A DNA stretch of 54,236 nucleotides from Prevotella sp. Its GTDB lineage: Bacteria > Bacteroidota > Bacteroidia > Bacteroidales > Bacteroidaceae. Below, in pieces: positions 8,185 through 15,971 of the stretch. Location: contig JAFRPY010000089.1 in assembly GCA_017428925.1 (NCBI GenBank), positions 1 to 54,236 on the forward strand, read 5' to 3'. The notes under the pieces were generated by a model, which was not told where the DNA came from, did not search any database, and was given only the letters and a program-made list of their open reading frames with translations. Both the position numbers and the translations under genes were made by a program. Position 1 is the first letter of the stretch; each line of letters starts with the position of its first letter.

Positions 8185-8406
8185 ATGGAAGCAATCACCT
8201 TCACTCCGGCACAGGTACAAGTGTTCAATCTGGTGTCCCACATCAAAACCCCTGCGGGGCTGGAAAAGCTGCGCCAGCAGCTGGCAGCCTTCTACGCCAA
8301 GCAGATAGACGAAGAGATGGACGCACTATGGGAGAGCGGCCAGTTCGACGCAAAACGACTTCAGGAACTCCGTGGTTCCCACTTCCGCACACCTTACAAT
8401 AAATAG
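8185..8406 (+). CDS. Small protein, probable antitoxin of a PIN-domain toxin
   Basis: This 73-residue, mostly helical protein has an N-terminal segment (FTPAQVQVFNLVSHIKTPAG) and a C-terminal part with EMDALWESGQFDAKRLQEL. Small proteins of this type precede PIN-domain genes in many Bacteroidales. It has no recognisable AbrB or RHH fold. The next gene starts 8 bp after its stop, and both appear to share one promoter. The antitoxin role is inferred from size and gene order. Confidence 0.6.
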   Translation: MEAITFTPAQVQVFNLVSHIKTPAGLEKLRQQLAAFYAKQIDEEMDALWESGQFDAKRLQELRGSHFRTPYNK

Positions 8407-8413
8407 GCTAAGG

Positions 8414-8830
8414 ATGCCCCCAGTAGTGATTGACACCAACTGTCTGCTGCAGATCATCGCCCGCAAGAGTCCCTATCGCCCGATATGGGATGCATTCCTC
8501 GCAGGGCGCTTCATGCTATGTGCGTCGAACGAAATCATAGACGAGTATCAGGAGGTTCTGGAGCAGCAAATCACCCCAACGGTGGCCGAGAATGTGGTCA
8601 TGCTGATACTCAACCGGGAGAACGTGCTGCTGGTTGACCCGCACTTTCGCATGGGCATTATCACAGCCGATCCCGACGACAACAAGTTCGTAGACTGTGC
8701 CCTTGCTGCCGGTGCCGACTACCAGGTGTCTGAGGACAGCCATTTCCGCGTACTCCACGACATGCCGTTCCCACAGCTGAATCTCGTCACGCTCGACGAG
8801 TTCATGCAAACAAGACTCATAAAGGAGTAG
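8414..8830 (+). CDS. PIN-domain protein, putative toxin of a type II toxin-antitoxin pair
   Basis: 138 residues. It has the PIN layout, with the first acidic residue in PPVVIDTN (D6), a glutamate in SNEIIDEY near residue 40, and the later acidic cluster ITADPDDNKFVDCA around residues 80-92. This matches the group annotated as putative toxin component, PIN family, which are usually Mg-dependent RNases. I start at the ATG at 8414, because the upstream extension overlaps the antitoxin gene and lies before the conserved first strand. All key acidic residues appear present, so it is likely active. Confidence 0.8.
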   Translation: MPPVVIDTNCLLQIIARKSPYRPIWDAFLAGRFMLCASNEIIDEYQEVLEQQITPTVAENVVMLILNRENVLLVDPHFRMGIITADPDDNKFVDCALAAGADYQVSEDSHFRVLHDMPFPQLNLVTLDEFMQTRLIKE

Positions 8831-8997
8831 ACTCACACCCTCACAGAAAATATCCGCCGAGATTCTCCGTAATCCAAAATAGAAAAAATCCTGACAACGG
8901 GTTTTTGCAATCTGGAAAATTTGACCTGCTGAAGAACATAAAATTTGCATTTTGGAATGGAAAATCTGCGGATTTTCGGCCGATTTTTTCCTTCCGC

Positions 8998-9085
8998 TGA
9001 GCAAAAGATAGGGATTTGATGAGCAAAAGATAAGGATTTGATGAGCAAAAGATACGGAATTGAAGAGCAAAAGATAAGGAATTCA
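8998..9085. repeat. Four tandem 22-bp units (GAGCAAAAGATAnGGAnTTG)
   Basis: The core GCAAAAGATA starts at 9001, 9023, 9045 and 9067, exactly 22 bp apart, with a few substitutions per unit. There are no spacers, so it is not a CRISPR array. The 12-mer GCAAAAGATAGG of the first unit is seen again at 50429-50440. Confidence 0.8.
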
Positions 9086-9198
9086 TGGAGAAAATTCAGC
9101 AAAAAACAAGGATTTTGGTTTGTTAACATCTCCTTGAAAGCCTCAAAATCTTGCAAACTTACTCATTATCAACGACTTACACGAAACAAGCCCAAATT

Positions 9199-9242
9199 TC
9201 GCGTATTTACACCCGAAAGTAGGTTTCGTGACGAATACGCGA
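9199..9242. other. Long two-part hairpin
   Basis: The outer stem TCGCGTATT (9199-9207) pairs with AATACGCGA (9234-9242). The inner stem CGAAA (9214-9218) pairs with TTTCG (9224-9228). There is no T tract, so terminator function is not obvious. Confidence 0.6.
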
Positions 9243-9494
9243 GTTTTGACCCCCGAAATTCAGAATTTATTTGACATCAGCTGATTTTCGTGGTGCCAAG
9301 AAGGAAAAAACTTGCTTTCACTCCGTATAATCCAAAATAAATACCATCTTTGCCATCGATAATATCCGACAACATTTTTCCCTATTGCGTCTTTTCTGAA
9401 TAAGGCATAGCACAAACCGAAGGAAATTTCATTTGAAATGTGATTTTTACCCTTTTATTTTGAACAAAAGTGTGCTGATGTGAATATAATTTTA

Positions 9495-9502
9495 TATATT
9501 TG
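9495..9502 (+). promoter_or_regulatory. -7 element TATATTTG upstream of the GH105 gene
   Basis: TATATTTG followed by GCAAC lies 38 bp before the ATG at 9541. The -33 element is weak or absent. Confidence 0.5.
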
Positions 9503-9540
9503 CAACTCAGAAACTTAAAAACTTATAAACTTAAAAACTT

Positions 9541-10701
9541 ATGAAAAAAATCGCATCTCTCATCGCCGCCCTGTTCGCCATCGTGAGCGTTGAGGCACAA
9601 ACTGCCCAGGAAGTGCTCGGCGTGGCACAGAAAGCCAACGACTACTTCATGACCAAGTACGATGATCCCACCGTTCCCACCAACGTGGGAAGGATACGCC
9701 CGAGCAGCCTGTGGACACGCGCCGTCTACTACGAAGGACTCATGGAACTCTATAAAGTTGATGCGCAGCAGCGCTATATCGACTACACCGACCGCTGGGC
9801 CGAATTCCACCAATGGACGCCACGCAACGGCATCACATCGTGCGACGCCGACGACCAGTGCTGTGAGCAGACGTATCTGGACCGTTACATGATGACAAAG
9901 GATGAGAAGATGATTGTGCACGTGAAGGAAAACCTGGCCCACCAGATGAAGACGGGCAACGACCGCAAGGCCAACGGCGCACTCTACGGATGGTGGACAT
10001 GGATTGACGCGATACAGATGGCCATGCCAGTGTATTCGAAAATGTACCGCATCACGGGCGAGCAGAAGTACATCGACCATGCCATGCGGATGTACACCTG
10101 GAGCCGCGACACGCTGGCCGGCGGTCTGTTCAACACCAAGGAAGGGCTTTGGTGGCGCGATGCCGACTATGTGCCTCCCTATAAGGAGAAAGACGGACAG
10201 AACTGTTACTGGAGCCGTGGTTCGGGTTGGGTATATGCCGCTTTGGTAAGAGTTTTGGAAGACCTGGAGGCCATGCCTAAACTCTCGAAGCAGTCGAAGA
10301 AATACTATAAGAGCCTGAAAAAGGACTTTGTGCTGATGAGTCAGGGACTGCTGGCCTGTCAGCGTGAAGACGGGTTCTGGAACCCTTCGCTGATGTCGCC
10401 CGTCACTTACGGCGGCAAGGAACTCACGGGCACCGCCCTGTTCCTTTATGGTATGAGTTGGGGTATGAACCACGGCATACTGAAAGCGAAGCAATACCGC
10501 GGAGCATGCGACCGGGCTTGGAATGCCATGGCAAAGGATGCCGTACACCGGGACGGTTTTCTCGGATGGGTACAGGGCACGGGCAAAGATCCGTCGGCCG
10601 GACAGCCTTTGGCATACGACAAAGTTCCCGACTTCGAAGACTACGGAACGGGCTGCTTCCTGCTGGGAGCCGTGGAGTATTATAGGTTGCTGAAAAAATA
10701 A
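9541..10701 (+). CDS. Glycoside hydrolase family 105 (unsaturated rhamnogalacturonyl hydrolase type)
   Basis: 386 residues with a signal peptide (residues 1-19, cleaved near VEA-QT), so it is exported to the periplasm or beyond. The family has an (alpha/alpha)6 barrel and removes the unsaturated uronic acid left by pectate or rhamnogalacturonan lyases. The catalytic aspartate is probably D156 in WWTWIDAIQMAMP, with WSRGSGWVYAAL and DFEDYGTGCFLLGA as further conserved segments. The GH2 gene begins 63 bp downstream, which suggests joint use of a pectin-type glycan. No SusC/SusD pair is in view. GH88 is a related alternative. Confidence 0.85.
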   Translation: MKKIASLIAALFAIVSVEAQTAQEVLGVAQKANDYFMTKYDDPTVPTNVGRIRPSSLWTRAVYYEGLMELYKVDAQQRYIDYTDRWAEFHQWTPRNGITSCDADDQCCEQTYLDRYMMTKDEKMIVHVKENLAHQMKTGNDRKANGALYGWWTWIDAIQMAMPVYSKMYRITGEQKYIDHAMRMYTWSRDTLAGGLFNTKEGLWWRDADYVPPYKEKDGQNCYWSRGSGWVYAALVRVLEDLEAMPKLSKQSKKYYKSLKKDFVLMSQGLLACQREDGFWNPSLMSPVTYGGKELTGTALFLYGMSWGMNHGILKAKQYRGACDRAWNAMAKDAVHRDGFLGWVQGTGKDPSAGQPLAYDKVPDFEDYGTGCFLLGAVEYYRLLKK

Positions 10702-10702
10702 G

Positions 10703-10736
10703 GGCCCTCCCCAACCCTCCCCCAAAGGGAGGGGGT
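10703..10736. terminator. C/G-rich hairpin after the GH105 gene
   Basis: CCCTCCC (10715-10721) pairs with GGGAGGG (10727-10733) across a 5-nt loop. Similar CCTCCCC hairpins recur in the gaps at 44160, 50401 and 53891. There is no clear T run, so terminator or repeat element are both possible. Confidence 0.4.
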
Positions 10737-10764
10737 GTTAATTTGTTAATGGTTATTGTTTTTT

Positions 10765-13215
10765 ATGGTAAGAACGTGGAAAATCATATTGGGTAAGATG
10801 AAAGGGGTGCTGTGCACTGCCATCGGCCTGACGGCAATGCTGACTGTTACACCGGCGACGGCACAGGGCACGCTGAAGAACATCAATGCTGGCTGGCGTT
10901 TCCATGCGGGTGATGTGGAGAATGGTGCTGCCGTGAACCTGGACGACAGCCAGTGGCGCAACATCGACCTGCCCCACGATTTCCAAATAGAACAGCCGTG
11001 GGTGGAACCTGATCCCTCGGAGCGTCCCGACAACACCGACGCGGCTGCCAACATCAAGAGCCGGCTGTCGAGCCGTGGCTTCAAAGAGATGGGAAAAGGA
11101 TGGTACCGTTACCACCTTATCCCCGATGAAATCGATAAAAATAAGCGCATACTGTTGGATTTCGAGGGCATCATGTACGTGGGCGATGTCTATCTGAACG
11201 GCGAGCGCATCGGCGGAACCGACTATGGCTATGTGGGGTTTGAGATTGACATCACCAACCAGCTGAAATGGGGACAGGACAATGTGATAGCCGTGATGGC
11301 CGACACCCGCGAGCCCAATAACTCGCGATGGTACACCGGCGGCGGACTGTTCCGCAGCGTAAATATCCGGACAACCGACAAAAACTTGTATTTCGAGCGT
11401 CATCCGCTGCGCATTACAACCCGCGACAACCGCTTCGTGAACATCACGGCCGAGTTTACCAATCGCGGTAAGGAGAAGGAAACTATCGTCGGCATGAAAC
11501 TCTATGCACCCAATGGAACACTCGTCTACGAAGGAACTTCACAGCAGAAACGCATCACGGCATCACATACCATGGAGGCCAGACTTCCCGAGGTGGAAAT
11601 AGCCCATGCGCAGTTGTGGGATTGTGAGCATCCCAACCTCTATAAAGCTGTGGTGACGCTGATTGATGGTGATGGAAAGGTGGTCGACGAAGCCTCATCG
11701 GATTTCGGCATCCGTACCGTGGAAATAACACCCGACAAAGGTCTGTTGCTCAACGGCAAAAAAGTGTTGCTCAAAGGATATGCCAACCACCACACGCTGG
11801 GCGCACTCGGTGCTGCCGCCTATCCGTGTGCCATCGAGAAACGCATCCAGCTGATTAAGCAGTTTGGCATGAACCACATCCGCACCAGCCACAATCCATA
11901 TAGCCGCGAATTCATCGAGCTTTGCGATCGCTACGGCATACTCGTCGTCGATGAACTCTATGACAAATGGACGCGCCAGCACACGGGCGGACGCGTGCCT
12001 TTCGAAGCCCTCTGGCAGCAGGACGTACCTGAATGGGTAAAGCGTGACCGCAATTCGCCATCAGTAATTCTCTGGAGTCTCGGCAACGAGTTGCAGCAAG
12101 ACCCCAATATGCCCTACAACGACTTTGGCGTGACGATGTACCAGCTGATGAAGACCTTGCTCCACCGCTACGATTCCACCCGACTGGTCACCGTGGCCAT
12201 GCATCCCCGCTACCGCAACTGGGAAACCGACTCACTGCCTTGCGACCTCGCCATGCAGACCGATGTGCAGGCCTATAACTACAGATACATGTATTTCCCC
12301 GGCGACGGGAAGCGCTTCCCGTGGATGAAATTCTACCAAAGCGAGGCCTCGATATCGGCAATGGGAGAAAATTATTTCGCCATGAATCTGGACAAAGTTA
12401 TCGGACTGGCCTACTGGGGTGCCATCGACTATCTGGGCGAGAGCCAAGGGTGGCCCGCAAAGGGGTGGGCACAGGGTGTGTTCGACATTGCCTTGGAACC
12501 CAAACCTAAGGCCTACTACCTGAAAAGTTTCTTCAAAGCGGAAGAACCCTTGGTGCATATCGGAGTCGTCGACTCGAAAGGCGATCAGATGTGGAACGGC
12601 GTGCAGACGGGCAACGACGGCATGAGCGACCACTGGAACCGCAAGCCGGGCTCAAAGCTGAACATCATCACCTATACCAATGCCGACGAGGTGGAGTTGT
12701 TCGTCAACGGAAAGAGTCAGGGCGTGAAGCAGAACGACAAGAAGAACCCGAAGATGCGCAACCAGATTCACTGGGACAACGTGCCCTACGAGGAGGGGTA
12801 CTGTGAGGCCGTAGCCCGAAACTATCTAACGTCACCCAAAGAAGTGGCCCGTCATAGGATAGAGACCACGGGCGAGGCGGTGAAGCTGATTGCCATTCCC
12901 GACAATGACAAATGGAAAGCTGATGGCATCGATTTGCAGCATGTGCGCGTTTATGCCGTCGACAAAAAAGGCCATCGGGTATATAATGCCCAGCAGGAAC
13001 TGACATTCACCGTCAGCGACGGGGCCGAAATCATCGCCGTATCCAGCGGCGACCATAACGGCCACGAATTGAACGTCACGAACAAACGTTGCCTCTACAA
13101 CGGCTCTGCCCTCGTCATCCTACGCGCAGGCAGGAAAGCGGCCACTCCTGTGCTCAGCATCAGTGCCGATGGATTCAAAACGGTAAAGACAAAACTAAAG
13201 CTTTTTTTGAGCTAA
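10765..13215 (+). CDS. Glycoside hydrolase family 2, beta-galactosidase-like
   Basis: About 816 residues with a signal peptide ending near residue 34 (TPATA-QG). Domain order: jelly-roll sugar-binding domain (about 35-205), immunoglobulin-like domain (about 210-320), TIM barrel (about 322-600), then C-terminal beta domains of the DUF4982 kind. The acid/base is E442 in ILWSLGNELQ and the probable nucleophile is E527 in FYQSEAS. The first ATG is at 10765, and an internal ATG at 10798 (MKGVLCTAIG) would give a more typical signal peptide. It probably acts on beta-galactosides released from plant polysaccharide together with the GH105 enzyme. The exact substrate cannot be read from the sequence. 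Confidence 0.88.
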   Translation: MVRTWKIILGKMKGVLCTAIGLTAMLTVTPATAQGTLKNINAGWRFHAGDVENGAAVNLDDSQWRNIDLPHDFQIEQPWVEPDPSERPDNTDAAANIKSRLSSRGFKEMGKGWYRYHLIPDEIDKNKRILLDFEGIMYVGDVYLNGERIGGTDYGYVGFEIDITNQLKWGQDNVIAVMADTREPNNSRWYTGGGLFRSVNIRTTDKNLYFERHPLRITTRDNRFVNITAEFTNRGKEKETIVGMKLYAPNGTLVYEGTSQQKRITASHTMEARLPEVEIAHAQLWDCEHPNLYKAVVTLIDGDGKVVDEASSDFGIRTVEITPDKGLLLNGKKVLLKGYANHHTLGALGAAAYPCAIEKRIQLIKQFGMNHIRTSHNPYSREFIELCDRYGILVVDELYDKWTRQHTGGRVPFEALWQQDVPEWVKRDRNSPSVILWSLGNELQQDPNMPYNDFGVTMYQLMKTLLHRYDSTRLVTVAMHPRYRNWETDSLPCDLAMQTDVQAYNYRYMYFPGDGKRFPWMKFYQSEASISAMGENYFAMNLDKVIGLAYWGAIDYLGESQGWPAKGWAQGVFDIALEPKPKAYYLKSFFKAEEPLVHIGVVDSKGDQMWNGVQTGNDGMSDHWNRKPGSKLNIITYTNADEVELFVNGKSQGVKQNDKKNPKMRNQIHWDNVPYEEGYCEAVARNYLTSPKEVARHRIETTGEAVKLIAIPDNDKWKADGIDLQHVRVYAVDKKGHRVYNAQQELTFTVSDGAEIIAVSSGDHNGHELNVTNKRCLYNGSALVILRAGRKAATPVLSISADGFKTVKTKLKLFLS

Positions 13216-13236
13216 AGATAAAAATCAAAAATAAAA

Positions 13237-13268
13237 TTGGTTTTTATCGAATTTTTGCACTAATTTTG
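13237..13268 (+). promoter_or_regulatory. Promoter TTG-N21-TAATTTTG right at the start of the SpmAB gene
   Basis: TTG (13237-13239) and TAATTTTG (13261-13268) are 21 bp apart. The ATG follows only 4 bp after the -7 element, so transcription should begin at or next to the start codon, giving a leaderless mRNA. Confidence 0.5.
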
Positions 13269-13272
13269 CAGC

Positions 13273-14505
13273 ATGGTTTTAAATTACATTTGGATTGCAT
13301 TCTTCATCATCGCATTTGTCATTGCTTTGGTGAAACTTATTTTTTTAGGTGACGTGGAGGTTTTTCCCGCCATGATGAATTCCACATTCGACAGTTCCAA
13401 GACCGCCTTCGAGATTTCACTCGGACTGACGGGCGTCTTGTCGCTGTGGTTAGGTATTATGAAGATTGGCGAGAAGGGAGGCGTCATCAATCTCTTTGCC
13501 CGTGTGCTCTCGCCCGTATTCACGAAGCTGTTCCCGGATATTCCCAAGGGGCATCCCGCCACGGGAAGCATCTTCATGAATATTGCGGCCAATATGCTCG
13601 GACTCGACAATGCCGCGACGCCGCTGGGACTGAAAGCCATGGAGCAGCTGCAGGAAATCAACCCGAAGAAAGACACAGCCAGCAACCCGATGATCATGTT
13701 CCTCGTGCTGAACACCTCAGGACTGACGCTCATCCCCGTCTCCATCATGGTCTATCGCGCCCAGCAGGGAGCCGCCCAGCCCACAGACATCTTCATCCCC
13801 ATCCTGCTGGCCACCTTCTTTTCGACCCTGGCCGGTATCATCGCGACCTCGCTCTACCAGAAAATCAACCTACTGAACCGCACGCTGCTGCTCACGCTGG
13901 GCGGCATGTGCGCCATTGTAGCAGGCATCATCTGGGGATTCTCGCAATTGGATAAAGACCAGATGAACGTGGTTTCCACCTTGGTGGCAAACATCCTGCT
14001 GATGACGGTCATCGTGAGTTTCATCTTGGCGGGTGTCCGCAAAAAAGTGAATGTCTATGATGCCTTTATCGAAGGAGCCAAAGACGGATTCAAGACGGCT
14101 GTCGTCATCATACCCTATCTGGTGGCTATTCTCGTTGGAATCGGCGTTTTTCGCGCTTCGGGTGCAATGGATATGCTCATCAATGGGTTGGCATGGTGTA
14201 TTGATGCCTTAGGCATTAACTCCGATTTCATCGGAGCTTTGCCAACGGCACTGATGAAACCGCTGAGCGGTGGAGGCGCCCGCGGAATGATGGTCGATGC
14301 AATGACCACATACGGTGCCGACTCTTTCGTGGGGCGTCTGGCTTGTATTTTCCAAGGTTCTACTGACACTACCTTTTATGTGTTGGCTGTTTACTTCGGC
14401 AGTGTAAGTATCCGCTATACACGTCATGCCGTTGCTTGCGGACTGCTGGCTGATTTAGCAGGCATCATTTCTGCTATTTTCATCGCATACCTGTTCTTCG
14501 GATAA
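13273..14505 (+). CDS. Fused SpmA/SpmB-type nucleoside-recognition membrane protein
   Basis: 410 residues, polytopic (about nine hydrophobic segments). The N-terminal half resembles SpmA (TGVLSLWLGIMKIGEKGG; FMNIAANMLGLDNAATPLGL) and the C-terminal half resembles SpmB (AVVIIPYLVAILVGIGVFRASGAM; QGSTDTTFYVLAVYFG). In Bacillus the two are separate spore-maturation proteins. In non-sporulating Bacteroidetes the fused form is common and its substrate is unknown. The next gene starts 3 bp after the stop, so it heads a run of five close plus-strand genes ending at 21599. Confidence 0.88.
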   Translation: MVLNYIWIAFFIIAFVIALVKLIFLGDVEVFPAMMNSTFDSSKTAFEISLGLTGVLSLWLGIMKIGEKGGVINLFARVLSPVFTKLFPDIPKGHPATGSIFMNIAANMLGLDNAATPLGLKAMEQLQEINPKKDTASNPMIMFLVLNTSGLTLIPVSIMVYRAQQGAAQPTDIFIPILLATFFSTLAGIIATSLYQKINLLNRTLLLTLGGMCAIVAGIIWGFSQLDKDQMNVVSTLVANILLMTVIVSFILAGVRKKVNVYDAFIEGAKDGFKTAVVIIPYLVAILVGIGVFRASGAMDMLINGLAWCIDALGINSDFIGALPTALMKPLSGGGARGMMVDAMTTYGADSFVGRLACIFQGSTDTTFYVLAVYFGSVSIRYTRHAVACGLLADLAGIISAIFIAYLFFG

Positions 14506-14508
14506 ACT

Positions 14509-15957
14509 ATGGCGAACTTGAAATCTTTGGCCAAGGACACGGCCATCTACGGACTATCGAGCATCATCGGTAGGTTTCTCAACTATCTGCTCGTCCCGCT
14601 TTATACGGCTAAACTGGCAGCAGCCTCCGGCGGTTATGGCATCATCACCAACATCTATGCCTATACGGCCCTCATCATGGTCATCCTGCTGTTTGGCATG
14701 GAGACCACTTTCTTCCGTTTCGCCAATAAGGAGGGCGAGGATCCCCACCGCGTTTATAGCACCACATTGATTACCGTGGGCACTTTGGCTCTCACCTTCA
14801 TCGTGCTTGTACTGCTTTTCATCAAGCCTATCTCCCAGACCATGGGCTATGCCGATCATCCGCAATACATCTGGGTGATGGCCGTTACAGTCGGCATCGA
14901 TGCTTTCTCTGCCATACCTTTCTCCTATCTGCGTTACCAGAAAAGGCCCTTGAAGTTTGCATCGCTGAAGCTGTTGAACATCGCACTGAATATCACGATG
15001 AACCTCATCTACTTTGCCGTTATCAACGGAAAGGACGTGGGATATGCCTTCTACATCAACCTTGCCTGTTCCAGCATCCTGCTCTGTTGTCTGTGCAAAG
15101 AGCTCAGCGGTTTCCGATGGATTTTCGACCGTGAGCTTTTCCGCCGTATGTTCCACTATGCCTGGCCGCTGCTCGTGCTCAGTATTGCCGGTATCCTGAA
15201 CCAGACGGCCGACAAGATTCTCTTCCCCTATATCTATACAGCCAGCGATGCCCATGCCCAATTAGGCATCTATGGCGCCGCCTCGAAGATAGCCATGATT
15301 ATGGCGATGATTACCCAGGCGTTCAGCTATGCCTACGAGCCTTTTGTCTTTGGCAAGGCCCGCGAAAAAGACTCCAAGGAGATGTACGCCCAGGCCATGA
15401 AATACTTCATCATTTTCACCCTGCTGGCCTATCTGGCCGTCATCGCCTACCTCGACATTCTGCGCTACATCATCGGCAGCGACTACTGGGAAGGCCTGCG
15501 CGTGGTGCCCATCGTCATGGCCGCCGAAATCATGATGGGCATCTATTTCAACCTCTCCTTCTGGTATAAACTCATCGACAAGACCATTTGGGGAGCCATC
15601 TTCTCGGGCATTGCCTGCATGGTGCTCGTCGCGGTGAACGTAATCTTCGTGCCCCGCTATGGCTATATGGCTTGTGCCTGGGGCGGATTCTCCGGCTATT
15701 TCACCTGCATGGCGCTCAGTTACCTCGTAGGTCGCAAGAAGAATCCCATTAACTATCCCTTGAAGGACATTGCACTCTATGTGGTTTTTGCCGCCCTGCT
15801 GATGGTGCTGATGCTGATGCTCAACCGGAATCTCGGCATGTTCGGAGCCATCGCCCTGAACACCGTCCTGCTTCTGCTGTTCGTCGCCCTCATCGTAAAG
15901 CGCGACTTTCCCTTGTCCAATCTTCCTGTCGTTGGCAAATATTTCCGCAAATCATAA
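14509..15957 (+). CDS. Polysaccharide/lipid-linked oligosaccharide flippase, MOP superfamily
   Basis: 482 residues with about 14 hydrophobic segments and the N-terminal pattern typical of Wzx-like proteins (LAKDTAIYGLSSIIGRFLNYLLVPLYTA). The family moves undecaprenyl-linked sugars or lipid intermediates across the inner membrane. There are no glycosyltransferases nearby, so it is not part of a visible capsule cluster, and the substrate is unknown. It is packed between the SpmAB-like gene (3-bp gap) and a DPP7-like peptidase (14-bp gap), which implies joint transcription. Confidence 0.85.
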   Translation: MANLKSLAKDTAIYGLSSIIGRFLNYLLVPLYTAKLAAASGGYGIITNIYAYTALIMVILLFGMETTFFRFANKEGEDPHRVYSTTLITVGTLALTFIVLVLLFIKPISQTMGYADHPQYIWVMAVTVGIDAFSAIPFSYLRYQKRPLKFASLKLLNIALNITMNLIYFAVINGKDVGYAFYINLACSSILLCCLCKELSGFRWIFDRELFRRMFHYAWPLLVLSIAGILNQTADKILFPYIYTASDAHAQLGIYGAASKIAMIMAMITQAFSYAYEPFVFGKAREKDSKEMYAQAMKYFIIFTLLAYLAVIAYLDILRYIIGSDYWEGLRVVPIVMAAEIMMGIYFNLSFWYKLIDKTIWGAIFSGIACMVLVAVNVIFVPRYGYMACAWGGFSGYFTCMALSYLVGRKKNPINYPLKDIALYVVFAALLMVLMLMLNRNLGMFGAIALNTVLLLLFVALIVKRDFPLSNLPVVGKYFRKS

Positions 15958-15971
15958 ACCATCCATAAAAC

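Larger units (their letters stand above)
8831..9540. other. 710-bp non-coding region with tandem repeats and a long hairpin
   Basis: Neither strand holds a gene I can support. The region contains a 22-bp tandem repeat (8998-9085), a long hairpin (9199-9242), and a promoter for the next gene at its right end. Short open frames in it are translations of the repeats. Confidence 0.6.

Noticed and set aside
8998-9085. Possible CRISPR array
   Set aside because: The 22-bp units are directly adjacent with no unique spacers, and no cas genes are present.
9523-10725. 400-codon minus-strand open frame opposite the GH105 gene
   Set aside because: It is a shadow frame with no family features. The plus strand has a signal peptide and GH105 motifs.
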